From contig CAVRUD010000029.1 of the NCBI GenBank assembly GCA_963724285.1, forward strand, positions 372,001 to 436,000: a DNA stretch of 64,000 nucleotides. The letters run 5' to 3'. Under the pieces are notes generated by a model. The model did not search any database. It was not told the origin of the DNA and saw only the letters and a list, made by a program, of their open reading frames with translations. Origin of the DNA: CAVRUD01 sp963724285. GTDB lineage: Bacteria; Chloroflexota; Chloroflexia; Thermomicrobiales; UBA6265. Both the position numbers and the translations under genes were made by a program. The number at the start of each line of letters is the position of its first letter. Position 1 is the stretch's first letter. Below, piece by piece: positions 1 through 9,281 of this stretch.

Positions 1-1
1 T

Positions 2-1253
2 CAGCCTCAAGGGGTCGCCCGCGTCCGCGAGATTGTGGAACGCTGGTCTTTGCATGCCAGCGAGATTGGCACCGTTACGGATGATGGGCACGTACGCGTC
101 CGCGACGGCTCCGAGGTCGCCGTTGACGTCCCGGCGGAACTGTTCACCGACGCCTGCCCACGGTACGACCGGGTAGCCGTCGAATTAGAACAGGTCGTTC
201 GTGCAAGAGAATCGGACCCCAGGACTGTTGCCGACATTGCCTCCGACCAGTTCATCCCTACCCTGCTCAACCTCCTCGGCTCACCAAACATCGGGAGTCG
301 ACGCGCGGTCTATGAGCAGTACGATCACACCATCATGACGAACACCGTTGTCGAGCCGGGAGCCGGAGACGCGGCCGTTATCCGCCTCAAAGGCACCGGG
401 CGCGGCATTGCCCTGGCAATCGACTGCAATTCGCGCTACTGCTGGCTCGACCCAAACCTGGGCACCCGCCATGCTGTCGCCGAAGCCGCCAGAAACGTCT
501 CGTGCGCCGGCGGGCGACCACGCGCGGCAACGAATTGCCTCAACTTCGGCAACCCTGAGAAACCGGGGGGAGCCTATCAACTGCGCGAGGCCGTCGCTGG
601 CCTCGGGACGGCCTGCCGGTTGCTTGGCATCCCGGTAATCAGTGGCAACGTGAGCCTCTACAACGAAACCGCCGCGTCCCCAATCATGCCCACCCCAACC
701 GTAGGTATCGTGGGCGTCCTGGACGATGTCTCCCGGAACGCCTCCATGATCGTGGAGTGCGGGCGACGAAATCCTTCTTGTCGGTGAAGGCGTTCCATCC
801 CTCGGTGGGTCCGAATATCTCTCGTGGGTCCACGGTAAGGTCATCGGTGCACCACCAGAACTCAACCTTCAGGCCGAGGAGACAGTCCAGCATCTCGTCC
901 AACGGCTGATCGCGGACGGCATCACCCGGTGCGCCCACGATGTCAGCTTGGGCGGAATTGCCGTGGCAGTGGCGAAGATGGCGATCCAGAGCCGTGTCGG
1001 CTTCGAACTGGTTTCCGAGTTCACTCAGTCGCACGGCGTACGCCTGGACGAGTACTGGTTCGGGGAGTCGGCGACCCGAATCATCGTGGCAGTCGGAAAA
1101 GACCAGTCCGGTTCGGTCATCGAGCGTTGTCGAACCGCTGGAATCCCCGCCGCTCGGCTGGGAACGGCCGGAGGATCGCTGCTCCGATTCCCGGGCATCG
1201 GCGAGGTTTCGCTCGATGAAGCGACAGAGCGATTTGAGTCGGCACTAGAATGA
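2..1253 (+). CDS. purL: Phosphoribosylformylglycinamidine synthase subunit PurL, C-terminal part, frameshifted
   Basis: PurL makes FGAM from FGAR, ATP and glutamine-derived ammonia in purine synthesis. The frame is open from base 2, so the N-terminal half lies outside the window. The second AIRS-type domain is visible, with NCLNFGNP near 535-555 and GNVSLYNET near 651-675, typical of PurL. No glutaminase domain follows, so this is the PurS/PurQ-dependent type. The frame breaks near 758-764: the upstream frame stops at 787, while PurL-like sequence continues in another frame from GDEILLVG (762) to the stop at 1253. Dropping one G of GGG at 761-763 restores the protein. A consensus error is the simplest reading. 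purF follows after 99 bp. Confidence 0.9.
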
Positions 1254-1352
1254 GCAAAGTGAACGGACACTCTCATATGGTAAAGTTAGCGTGAGTTACG
1301 GTCTTATTGTCGCGGTCGCCCTGGCGTGGGCGAAGGAGGCGAAATCTCGGCG

Positions 1353-2753
1353 ATGTGGGACGACAAGCCGCACGAGGAGTGCGGAGTGTTCGGAATCTTC
1401 GCCCCAGGTGAAGATGTCGCCCGGCTTACGTTTTTTGGTTTGTACGCCCTCCAGCACCGGGGCCAAGAGAGTGCAGGCATTGCCACATCCGACGGCAATC
1501 GCATCTGGATCAGAACCCGCCTCGGACTTGTCTCTCAGGCATTCGCGGAGAATGACCTGAAGGACCTTCCCGGCCATATCGCGGTCGGTCACGCCCGCTA
1601 CTCAACGGCGGGATCGTCGGCCGCCTGCAACGCCGGACCGATCCTGGCGAAGAGCGAACTTGGCGACATCGCCGTTTCCCACAATGGCAATCTCACCAAC
1701 GCGTTTGCCAGGCGAAAAGAATTGGAAGAGGGTGGGGAGCGGTTCGAAACCTCGACCGACAGCGAAGTCCTCGCCCGACTGATCGCCCTCGCACCTGGCA
1801 AGGACCTCGTTTCCAAAATCCACAACGCTATGCCGAAGATGGTTGGGGCGTATAGCCTGGCCGTCATGACGCGCGATCGGTTGGTCGCCGTGCGCGACCC
1901 AATGGGTGTGCGTCCACTCTGTTTGGGCCGGCTCCACGGTAATTGGGTGATTGCCTCCGAGAGCTGCGCCTTAATGACGATCGGCGCGACAATGGAACGC
2001 GAGGTTGAACCAGGCGAAATCGTCGAGATTACCGCCGACGGGATGAAGTCCCACGGGGTCGCCCGACAAGCGCCGCACGCCACCTGCCTGTTCGAGCTGA
2101 TCTACTTTGCCCGTCCAGACAGTGTGATCCATGGCCAGCGGCTCCACCTTGTGCGCCAGCGGATGGGCGCCCAGCTCGCGAAGGAAGCGCCCGTCGATGC
2201 GGACATCGTCGTCGGCCTCCCTGACTCGGCAACCCCAGCCGCGATCGGCTACGCCCGCGAATCTGGAATTCCTTATCAGGAAGCCCTGATCAAGAACCGC
2301 TATATCGGTCGGACATTTATTCAGCCGGATCAGCGCCTGCGCGAAACCGGTGTGTCGCTGAAATTCAATGCGCTGCCGGAAGTCTTGGAGGGAAAGCGGG
2401 TCGTCCTCATCGACGATACGATCGTCCGCGGAACTACCAGCCGTCCGATCATCCAGTTACTGCGCAACGCCGGCGCCAAAGAGGTGCACATGCGGGTCCA
2501 CGCGCCCCCGATGATGTGGCCGTGCTACCTCGGCGTCGATCTCGCCAAGCGAGAAGAACTGATAGCCGCCCGCATGACGGTGCCGGACATCGGCAGATTC
2601 ATCGGTGCCGATAGCATCGCCTATCTCTCTTTGGAAGGATTGATCGACGCGATTGATACGCCCCAGAACGGCTTCTGCAAGGGCTGCTTGACCGGCAACT
2701 ATCCCGTCCCCGTCCAACTCGGCATGGACAAGCTGCTGCTCGAAAGAGTCTGA
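1353..2753 (+). CDS. purF: Amidophosphoribosyltransferase
   Basis: First committed step of purine synthesis: PRPP plus glutamine gives phosphoribosylamine. I chose ATG 1353 because AAGGAGG lies at 1333-1339 and the N-terminal nucleophile motif EECGVFG follows directly (Cys10, exposed after a short propeptide is removed). An in-frame GTG at 1326 has no ribosome site. The N-terminal half is the Ntn-glutaminase (LQHRGQESAG). The PRPP loop VVLIDDTIVRGTTS is near residues 350-364. Cysteines near 245, 390, 442 and 445 (FCKGCLTG) match the [4Fe-4S] ligands of the Bacillus-type enzyme, so an oxygen-sensitive cluster is expected. At 466 aa it has the normal length. It lies between purL and the gcv genes. 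Confidence 0.96.
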   Translation: MWDDKPHEECGVFGIFAPGEDVARLTFFGLYALQHRGQESAGIATSDGNRIWIRTRLGLVSQAFAENDLKDLPGHIAVGHARYSTAGSSAACNAGPILAKSELGDIAVSHNGNLTNAFARRKELEEGGERFETSTDSEVLARLIALAPGKDLVSKIHNAMPKMVGAYSLAVMTRDRLVAVRDPMGVRPLCLGRLHGNWVIASESCALMTIGATMEREVEPGEIVEITADGMKSHGVARQAPHATCLFELIYFARPDSVIHGQRLHLVRQRMGAQLAKEAPVDADIVVGLPDSATPAAIGYARESGIPYQEALIKNRYIGRTFIQPDQRLRETGVSLKFNALPEVLEGKRVVLIDDTIVRGTTSRPIIQLLRNAGAKEVHMRVHAPPMMWPCYLGVDLAKREELIAARMTVPDIGRFIGADSIAYLSLEGLIDAIDTPQNGFCKGCLTGNYPVPVQLGMDKLLLERV

Positions 2754-2778
2754 AAAAATCTGCCCATTCTGGGTCGGA

Positions 2779-2808
2779 TTGACGGGTACTCCAATCGACT
2801 TCTAGAAT
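2779..2808 (+). promoter_or_regulatory. Sigma-A-type promoter for gcvT-gcvH-gcvPA
   Basis: TTGACG at 2779-2784 and TAGAAT at 2803-2808 with an 18-bp spacer. Transcription would start near 2815, leaving a leader of about 35 nt before gcvT. That is too short for a glycine riboswitch, and none is seen. Confidence 0.6.
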
Positions 2809-2850
2809 CGCAATTGGCCCGCTTCCAGCGTGGGCTGGAAGGACATGCGG

Positions 2851-3999
2851 GTGACTGATACTGCATCGAAAACATCCGAGAACGACCTGCGCCGCACCCC
2901 CCTCTACGATCGTCACCAGGCGGCAGGCGCACGGCTTATCCCATTCGCGGGTTGGGAAATGCCGGTTCAGTATGCCGGGATCCTGCAGGAGCATCACGCG
3001 GTTCGCAACAATGCCGGGCTCTTTGACCTGGGGCACATGGGGCAGGTCAACGTCTCTGGAGCCGACGCCCTCAGCTTTCTCCAGGCCGTCACGACGAATG
3101 ACGTATCCGTCCTCGGTCCCGGTCAGGCGCAGTATTCACTCTTGCCAAATGAGCAGGGTGGGGTCATAGACGACATCATCATCTACCGCCAGCCTGACGG
3201 CGACGGCTACTTCGTCGTCGTCAATGCCTCTACCCGCGAAAAGGACGTCGTCTGGCTTCAGGCACAACGCTCGAAGCGGCCGGACCTGAACGTCACCTTG
3301 ACCGACGTGTCCGACCGGACCGGAATGATCGCCATCCAAGGGCCGAACGCCACCGACATCGTTCAGTCGATCACCGATATCGACCTAAGCACCTTGCCTG
3401 CCTTCGCCTGGCGTTCAGCCCACGTGGCCGGGATACCGCTAATGATCGCCCGCACAGGCTATACCGGTGAAGATGGCTTCGAGTTCTTCCCAGAGATCTC
3501 CGCCGTGATTCGGCTGTGGGACGCACTGGTGGACGCCGGCCAGGCCGCGCAGATTGCCCTCATTGGACTTGGCGCCCGGGACACCCTGCGGCTTGAAGCG
3601 CGGATGCCCCTCTACGGCAACGAAATGGACGACACCATCACCCCGCTCGAAGCGGGCCTCGGCTGGGCGGTCAAGCTCGACAAAGGCGATTTCATCGGCC
3701 GTGATGCCATCAACGCCATGAAGGAACAGGGCGCCCCCCGGCGGACAGTTGGGTTCAAGCTGACGGGCCGCTCCGGTGCACCCCGGTCTCATTACCCGAT
3801 ACACGTGGGCGGCAGGGAAGTTGGGTGGGTCACCAGCGGGGCAATGTCGCCGACGCTGGGTGAAAACATCGGCCTCGCCCTGGTTGAGCGTGATTGTGCC
3901 GGAATCGGGAAGCCACTCGAAATCGAGATCCGCGGAAAGAACGTCCCGGCTATCCAGGTCAAAACTCCGTTTTACAAGCGGGATCGACCAACCACTTAA
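2851..3999 (+). CDS. gcvT: Glycine cleavage system T protein (aminomethyltransferase)
   Basis: Transfers the aminomethyl carbon from lipoyl-GcvH to tetrahydrofolate, releasing ammonia and giving methylene-THF. The whole family fold is covered: RTPLYDRH start, GWEMPVQY, GLFDLGHMG, TGYTGEDGFE and the C-terminal beta-barrel ending near TPFYKR. GTG 2851 is preferred because GGAAGG at 2837-2842 is about 8 nt away; ATG 2845 is too close to that site, and GTG 2830 lacks one. Length is 382 aa, usual for GcvT. First gene of gcvT-gcvH-gcvPA, 40 bp before gcvH, behind a good promoter at 2779-2808. Confidence 0.95.
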   Translation: MTDTASKTSENDLRRTPLYDRHQAAGARLIPFAGWEMPVQYAGILQEHHAVRNNAGLFDLGHMGQVNVSGADALSFLQAVTTNDVSVLGPGQAQYSLLPNEQGGVIDDIIIYRQPDGDGYFVVVNASTREKDVVWLQAQRSKRPDLNVTLTDVSDRTGMIAIQGPNATDIVQSITDIDLSTLPAFAWRSAHVAGIPLMIARTGYTGEDGFEFFPEISAVIRLWDALVDAGQAAQIALIGLGARDTLRLEARMPLYGNEMDDTITPLEAGLGWAVKLDKGDFIGRDAINAMKEQGAPRRTVGFKLTGRSGAPRSHYPIHVGGREVGWVTSGAMSPTLGENIGLALVERDCAGIGKPLEIEIRGKNVPAIQVKTPFYKRDRPTT

Positions 4000-4039
4000 G
4001 TCATCTGGCAACTCGTCATTCACCAGCAAAGGAACGACC

Positions 4040-4426
4040 ATGTCCTCACCAGTCGATCTCCGCTTCACCAAGACCCACGAGTGGGTCCGTCTCGACGGCG
4101 ATGTCGCGACAATCGGTATCACCGACCACGCCCAAAAGGAGCTTGGCGACATCACCTACGTCGAGCTGCCGGAATCGGGCGACGCGGTGGCGCAGAATCA
4201 ACCGTTCGGCATTGTGGAGTCCGTCAAGGCGGCATCCGACATCTACGCTCCCCTCGACGGCGAGGTTGTCGAGCGCAATGAATTACTGCTTACCGCGCCG
4301 GACCTTGTCAATTCGTCGCCGTACGACGACGCCTGGTTCATCAAGATCAAGCTGGCCGATACATCGCAGCTAGACAGCCTGATGGCTGCCGATGCCTACG
4401 ACGAGTTCGCCGAAGAATCGGCGTAG
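4040..4426 (+). CDS. gcvH: Glycine cleavage system H protein
   Basis: Lipoyl carrier that shuttles the methylamine group between the P and T proteins. 128 aa, normal for the family. The lipoylation site is Lys63 in GIVESVKAASD, and the N-terminus RFTKTHEWV is typical. ATG 4040 is preceded by AAAGGA. It sits between gcvT (40 bp) and gcvPA (66 bp), presumably one transcript. Confidence 0.96.
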   Translation: MSSPVDLRFTKTHEWVRLDGDVATIGITDHAQKELGDITYVELPESGDAVAQNQPFGIVESVKAASDIYAPLDGEVVERNELLLTAPDLVNSSPYDDAWFIKIKLADTSQLDSLMAADAYDEFAEESA

Positions 4427-4492
4427 CCCCGTCGGTCGCGCTGGCATCGCTGTCGAAATCTTCACGGGAACCAGAAAAGGCCACAAGGAATC

Positions 4493-5833
4493 ATGACCTT
4501 CAACCCACACACGGTCGAAGACCGCCGCGAGATGATGGAAACCGTCGGGATCTCCGACTTTTCGCAGCTGGTCGAGGCCATCCCCGCCCATGTCCGCTTC
4601 CCGAATATGCGGTTACCCCGCCTCCTGACCGAAATGGAAGCGGCCGCCCGGCTCGCCGAACTGGCCGATCGGAACCTCGCGCCAAAGCCTGGGCACACAC
4701 TGCTCGGCGCCGGGTCCTACCAGCACTTCATCCCAGCCACAGTCAATCAGATCCTATCTCGGGGGGAGTTCTACACCGCCTACACCCCGTACCAGCCGGA
4801 GGTCGCCCAGGGTACCCTCCAGGTCATCTACGAGTTTCAGTCGATGGTTGCGGCCCTCCTTGGGACGGACATCGCCAACGCGTCGATGTACGACGGCGCC
4901 ACCGCCCTTGCCGAGGGCGCGCTGATGGCAGTCTCCGCATCCAAGAAAAAGCATCGCCTGGTTGTGTCCGGTTCCGTCCATCCTGGATACAGAGATGTCC
5001 TCCGCACCTACCTGTCCAGTGGCCAGGTTGAACTGATTGAGCTGCCGGTTCCCACGACCGGATTCGTAACTCAGGCCGAGGACTTCGCTCCTTACCTGGA
5101 CGACGCACTGGCGGGGGTGATAGTCCAGTATCCGAACTTCTTCGGGGCGATCGAAGACGTCGCCGCCATGGCTGACGCGGTACATGCGGCCGGCGCCAAC
5201 CTCATCGTCGCCACCTATCCGCAACCGCTTGGCTTGCTCAAGTCTCCGGGCGAACTCGGCGCCGATATCGTCGCCGCTGAGGGTCAGTCTCTTGGCGTCC
5301 CACAGAGCTACGGTGGACCATACGTTGGTCTGCTAGGCAGCAAGATGGGTTTCGTCCGGCAGATGCCCGGCCGGCTGGCGGGCCAGACCACCGATTCCGA
5401 GGGGAAGCGCGGCTTTGTCCTGACCCTTCAAACGCGCGAGCAGCACATCCGTCGCGAGAAAGCGACCAGCAACATCTGCACCAACCAGGGCCTGATGGCC
5501 ACCGCCGCGACCGTGTACATGGCGAGCCTGGGACCGGAGGGGTTCCGTGAGGCCGCCCGACGGTCTTATCACAACGCCCATTATCTGGCGCAGCAGTTGT
5601 CTGAATTGCCGGGGTGGGAGGTGGCGCTCCAGGCGCCGTATTTCCATGAGTTCGTCGTCAGGATGCCGCAACCGGCTTCCGAGATCAACGCGAAGTTGCT
5701 TGAGAATGGGATCATCGGTGGTCTCGACCTGTCGATAGTCGATCCCGCCTTGGATCATCATCTCCTCGTGTGCACAACGGAGACCTCGAGCCGGTCCACG
5801 ATCGACGCGATCGTCAAGACTTTGGCGGCTTAG
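4493..5833 (+). CDS. gcvPA: Glycine dehydrogenase (decarboxylating) subunit 1
   Basis: N-terminal half of the two-subunit P protein, a PLP fold-type enzyme that decarboxylates glycine and loads the methylamine on GcvH. 446 aa, matching the split-type subunit. Motifs include GAGSYQHFIP, YTPYQPEVAQGTLQ and the glycine-rich SYGGPYVG. This subunit lacks the PLP lysine, which is on GcvPB. AAGGA precedes ATG 4493. No gcvPB follows; the next gene is der, so the partner must be encoded elsewhere. Confidence 0.95.
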   Translation: MTFNPHTVEDRREMMETVGISDFSQLVEAIPAHVRFPNMRLPRLLTEMEAAARLAELADRNLAPKPGHTLLGAGSYQHFIPATVNQILSRGEFYTAYTPYQPEVAQGTLQVIYEFQSMVAALLGTDIANASMYDGATALAEGALMAVSASKKKHRLVVSGSVHPGYRDVLRTYLSSGQVELIELPVPTTGFVTQAEDFAPYLDDALAGVIVQYPNFFGAIEDVAAMADAVHAAGANLIVATYPQPLGLLKSPGELGADIVAAEGQSLGVPQSYGGPYVGLLGSKMGFVRQMPGRLAGQTTDSEGKRGFVLTLQTREQHIRREKATSNICTNQGLMATAATVYMASLGPEGFREAARRSYHNAHYLAQQLSELPGWEVALQAPYFHEFVVRMPQPASEINAKLLENGIIGGLDLSIVDPALDHHLLVCTTETSSRSTIDAIVKTLAA

Positions 5834-5847
5834 GCTCCCAAGAAGGC

Positions 5848-5856
5848 TGCTATACT
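5848..5856 (+). promoter_or_regulatory. Extended -10 promoter element upstream of der
   Basis: TGCTATACT, an extended -10 (TG-N-TATACT), lies just past the gcvPA stop. The best -35 candidate, TTAGGC at 5830-5835, is weak and only 15 bp away. The transcript would start near 5863 and carry about 138 nt of leader. Confidence 0.4.
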
Positions 5857-5908
5857 CCGGATTCGCTCGCGTGCAGCACGCAGAGTCAGTTTTGCGTTGG
5901 CTGCCGGC

Positions 5909-5932
5909 CCGCTCGTCCGGGCGGGCGAGCGG
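5909..5932 (+). other. Stem-loop in the der leader
   Basis: CCGCTCG (5909-5915) and CGAGCGG (5926-5932) form a 7-bp stem with a GC-rich 10-nt loop. There is no T-run, so it is not a clear terminator. It would lie in the 5' leader of der. Confidence 0.35.
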
Positions 5933-6000
5933 AGTCGAATCGATTTGGATCGAGATACGGCGTAGACCGGCTCGCGATTAACAGGATAGTTGAGGTACGC

Positions 6001-7338
6001 GTGGCTAAACCCATTGTGGCGATCGTCGGTCGGCCCAACGTCGGCAAGTCGACGCTGTTCAACCGCCTCGTCGGCGAGCGCCGTGCTATCGTCCAGGACG
6101 AACCAGGAACGACACGGGACCGGGTCTATGGGACGACGGACTGGGGTGGCATCGAGTTCACGATTGTCGACACCGGCGGTCTCCTCGACGATCGCGAGAT
6201 CAGCAACGCCTCCCTCACCGAGATTGCCCGTCATACCCAGGACCAGGCCACCAGCGCGATCGCCGAAGCCGACGTGATTGTCTTCGTCGTCGACGCCAAG
6301 GCCGGCCTGACGTCAGGCGACCACGAGGTGGCCGACATCCTTCGCCGGGCGGACAAGCCAACCGTCCTTGCCGCCAACAAAGCCGATAGCCTCGACCGGC
6401 GGGACGCCGCGGTGGACTTCTACAACATTGGCCTGGGCGACCCGATTCCGATTTCCGCGTACCACGGCGGTGGCACCGGGGATTTGCTGGACCGCGTCGT
6501 CGAAGCGTTGCCGGAGGCCGAAGAGGAAGAGGAGAGCGAAGGTCCACGGATTGCCATTGCCGGCCGCCCGAACGTCGGCAAGAGCCGCCTACTCAATGCC
6601 CTTCTGGGCCAGGAGCGGGCGATCGTCAGTGATGTGCCGGGCACGACCCGCGACAGCCTTGACACGGTCATCGAGTGGGCCGGGCAACCGCTCACCCTGA
6701 TCGACACCGCCGGCATTCGTCGACGCGGCCGGGTGGAGCAGGGCATCGAGCGCTTCAGCGTGCTCCGATCCATGCGGTCGATCGACCGCTCAGATGTCGT
6801 CTTGCTGGTGATCGACGCCACCGAAGGCTTCACCGCGCAGGATCTGCACATCGCTGGCTACGTCGAAGAGCAGAAGAAGGGAATGGTCCTCGTCGTCAAC
6901 AAATGGGACCTCGTCGAAAAAGACACGAACACCATGGACGACTATCGGGCCAAAGCAAGAGAAGCGCTCGATTTCATGCCGTACGTGCCCCTCGTCTTCA
7001 TCTCGGCAAAGTTCGGCCAGCGCGTGCAGCAAGTGCTGGAGACGGCCCTGCTCGTCGTCGGCGAGCGGGAAAAGCGGGTTTCGACTGGTTCGCTTAACAA
7101 GCTGCTCAAAGACGCGGTAGCGAAGCATCCCCCTGCGAGTCGCCCGGGCAAATGGCTCAAATTCTTCTACGCAACCCAGGCTGATGCGTCGCCGCCGACG
7201 TTCGTGTTCTTCTGCAACGATCCGGAGCACATCCACTTTTCCTATCGCCGCTACCTCGAGAATGAACTGCGCGGCGAGTACGGGTTCGTTGGATCTCCGA
7301 TCCGAATGAGTTTCCGCAGCCGCGCCTCGGACCTGTAG
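6001..7338 (+). CDS. der: Ribosome-associated GTPase Der (EngA)
   Basis: Double GTPase needed for 50S subunit maturation. Two tandem G domains are seen: GRPNVGKST at residues 10-18 with DEPGTTRD and DTGG, and GRPNVGKSR near 188-196 with DVPGTTRD, DTAG and NKWD, followed by the C-terminal KH-like domain. The second P-loop has Arg where Ser or Thr is usual after GKS. GTG 6001 is chosen because AKPIVAIVGRP begins there as in other Der proteins, and GAGGT lies just upstream. 445 aa. plsY follows after 46 bp. Confidence 0.96.
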   Translation: MAKPIVAIVGRPNVGKSTLFNRLVGERRAIVQDEPGTTRDRVYGTTDWGGIEFTIVDTGGLLDDREISNASLTEIARHTQDQATSAIAEADVIVFVVDAKAGLTSGDHEVADILRRADKPTVLAANKADSLDRRDAAVDFYNIGLGDPIPISAYHGGGTGDLLDRVVEALPEAEEEEESEGPRIAIAGRPNVGKSRLLNALLGQERAIVSDVPGTTRDSLDTVIEWAGQPLTLIDTAGIRRRGRVEQGIERFSVLRSMRSIDRSDVVLLVIDATEGFTAQDLHIAGYVEEQKKGMVLVVNKWDLVEKDTNTMDDYRAKAREALDFMPYVPLVFISAKFGQRVQQVLETALLVVGEREKRVSTGSLNKLLKDAVAKHPPASRPGKWLKFFYATQADASPPTFVFFCNDPEHIHFSYRRYLENELRGEYGFVGSPIRMSFRSRASDL

Positions 7339-7384
7339 GGACAACGGCCACGCCAGGCATTTGCGGAGCCGCTGGAGTTGGGAA

Positions 7385-8013
7385 ATGGAGTGGATCGGCG
7401 GGTTGGCACTCCTGGTGGCGGCGTACGCCGTCGCCGCCGTCCCCTGGGGCGTCGTCCTGGGCAAGGTTTTTCCGGGATCGACCTTCGAGGTTATGGGAGC
7501 AAGTCGATTGGCACCACGAACGCCCTGCGCGTTCTGGGCTGGAAGCTTTCCCTTGCCGTCTTCGTGCTCGATTTCCTCAAGGGGCTGATTCCCGTCGTCC
7601 TTGCTCGATCATTTGGCCTGTCCGACTGGATGGTTGCGCTCATCGGCGTCGCCACGGTCGCCGGCCACTGTTGGTCGCCCTATATTCGGTTTAAGGGCGG
7701 CAAGGGCGTCGCCACTGGGTCGGGAGCAGCCATCGGCCTCTTTCCCTGGCTGCTGGTTCTCGTCCCGATCATGGCGCTCGTCGTCTGGCTGACCAAATAC
7801 GTGTCCTTGGGCTCCATCGTGATTTGCATTCTGGCGTCCGCTCTGGTCCTGGTGATCGCAATCCTGGGCGACACGAGCTGGGCGTTCTGGATCGCTATCA
7901 CCGGCATGTCGGTGATCATCATCTACAAGCATCGGGCGAATATCGATCGCTTGATCAAAGGCACCGAGAACCGCCTGGGGCAATCAGCCACACCTTCGCC
8001 ATCTGGAAGATAG
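7385..8013 (+). CDS. plsY: Glycerol-3-phosphate acyltransferase PlsY, frameshifted
   Basis: Membrane enzyme that acylates glycerol-3-phosphate from acyl-phosphate, the first step of phospholipid synthesis. The N-terminus (MEWIGGLALLVAAYAVAAVP) starts at ATG 7385. The rest, including GSKSIGTTNALRVLG and FKGGKGVATG, the family's conserved loops, is in another frame up to 8013. One missing base in the T5 run at 7467-7471 or the GGG at 7474-7476 explains the break; adding it gives a normal protein of about 210 aa with several membrane segments. A sequencing error is more likely than loss of an essential gene. Probably cotranscribed with der. Confidence 0.88.
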
Positions 8014-8147
8014 CATCACGCCCGCGGAGGTTTTTGAGGCTGACCGGTTGACCTCGTATGCGGCTTTAATGCGCTCACTATCAAGGTTAACCAGCCGCTA
8101 ATGTCGCCCGCTGTTAGAGAACTTTACGTCCCGGGCTGCGTGACGGA

Positions 8148-8290
8148 AGCCGGTTGAAACCGGCTGCAGCACGGGGCGCACTAGCCTCGGAGAGGCTGTT
8201 GTGTTCAGCCCGGGCCAGCCCTGGGCCAACCTTGGGCCGTGAGCCCCCGGGAGGCAGGGGACACGCGGCCAACCGTTCCGACGAGCACTC
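8148..8290. repeat. Intergenic multi-hairpin element (copy A)
   Basis: The gap between plsY and galE holds an ordered set of palindromes: AGCCGGTT/AACCGGCT around GA (8148-8165), AGCCTC/GAGGCT around GGA (8183-8197), then GC-rich self-complementary stretches around GCCCGGGC and CTTGGGCC. The GGTTGAAACC core and the following triloop hairpin resemble the element at 41459-41504. It looks like a dispersed, non-coding, palindromic repeat. It may also end transcription between the convergent genes, although it has no T-run. Confidence 0.45.
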
Positions 8291-8297
8291 TAGGCCG

Positions 8298-9281
8298 CTA
8301 CCCGCTCGTCTCGTATCCATGAGGGTGTGCCTGCATCCATGCCCAGGCACTGCCGATCATTTGCTCGAGCGTAGATCGGTGCGGGTTCCAGCCCAGGACC
8401 TCCCGCGCCCGAGTCGAATCCGCAACCAGTTCGGGCGGGTCGCCTTCACGCCGGCCTGACCGCTCGACCGGCAGCTGCCGGCCGGTGACCCGTTCAACCG
8501 CGGCCACGATCTCCGCAACGGAAAACCCGGATGTTGTGCCGAGATTGAAGGCGCCAAGCGGCCTGTCGAGCTTCGCCAATGCCAGCAGGTGGGCATCGGC
8601 CAGATCGATGACGTGGACGTAGTCCCGGATGGCGGTTCCGTCTGGTGTCGGGTAATCCGTGCCAAAGATCTTGAAGACCGGCCGCTTGCCCAGAATCGTC
8701 TCCAACGCCACAGGGATGACGTGCGTCTCGGGCTTGTGGTCTTCCCCGCGCTCTGTGGATGCTCCGGCCACGTTGAAGAATCGCAGAACGGCATAGTTCA
8801 GCCCGTACGCTGCCGCGTGCCATTCGAGCATCTCTTCGACCATGAGCTTGGAGCGCCCGTAGGGATTGATCGGTTCCTTCGGCGTGTCCTCGGTGATGGG
8901 TGAGGCACCGGGAGTGCCATAGACCGCCGCCGTCGAAGAAAAGACGAATCGCGTGACGCCAGCGTCCCGCATGGCGACGAGCAGATTGTGACTGCCAACG
9001 ACGTTGACGGAGAAGTAGCGTGCGGGGTCTGCGACCGACTCCCCGACCAGGGCCGCCGCGGCAAAATGCATGACCGCGTCGGGCGCGCTTGCATCCACCG
9101 CGGCCACAACCTCCCCGGCGTCGGTGAGGTTCGCGATGTGAACCGGTACGTGCTCCGGAATGGCCCCCCGGTGCCCGCGCCACATGCTATCGAGGACGTG
9201 CACCTCGTGGCCTTCGTCCAAAAGACGCTCAACCGCAATGCTGCCGATATAGCCGGCTCCGCCGGTGACGAGAACCCGCAT
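8298..9281 (-). CDS. galE: UDP-glucose 4-epimerase
   Basis: NAD-dependent interconversion of UDP-glucose and UDP-galactose (or the N-acetyl forms), supplying sugars for envelope glycans. 327 aa. The extended SDR layout is clear: TGGAGYIGS at residues 6-14 for NAD, Ser115/116 in FVFSST, and the Tyr141/Lys145 pair in YGRSK. ATG at 9281 is the Rossmann start MRVLVTGG, with GGAAAG upstream. It is the only minus-strand gene between purL and rsfS's neighbourhood and is transcribed away from glyA. Substrate range (Glc or GlcNAc) cannot be told from sequence alone. Confidence 0.93.
   Translation of the reverse strand: MRVLVTGGAGYIGSIAVERLLDEGHEVHVLDSMWRGHRGAIPEHVPVHIANLTDAGEVVAAVDASAPDAVMHFAAAALVGESVADPARYFSVNVVGSHNLLVAMRDAGVTRFVFSSTAAVYGTPGASPITEDTPKEPINPYGRSKLMVEEMLEWHAAAYGLNYAVLRFFNVAGASTERGEDHKPETHVIPVALETILGKRPVFKIFGTDYPTPDGTAIRDYVHVIDLADAHLLALAKLDRPLGAFNLGTTSGFSVAEIVAAVERVTGRQLPVERSGRREGDPPELVADSTRAREVLGWNPHRSTLEQMIGSAWAWMQAHPHGYETSG

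Noticed and set aside
2754..2850. Glycine riboswitch before gcvT
   Set aside because: The leader after the likely start site is only about 35 nt, and the aptamer's conserved segments are absent.
5909..5932. Terminator for gcvPA
   Set aside because: The hairpin lies after the likely der start site and has no T-run.
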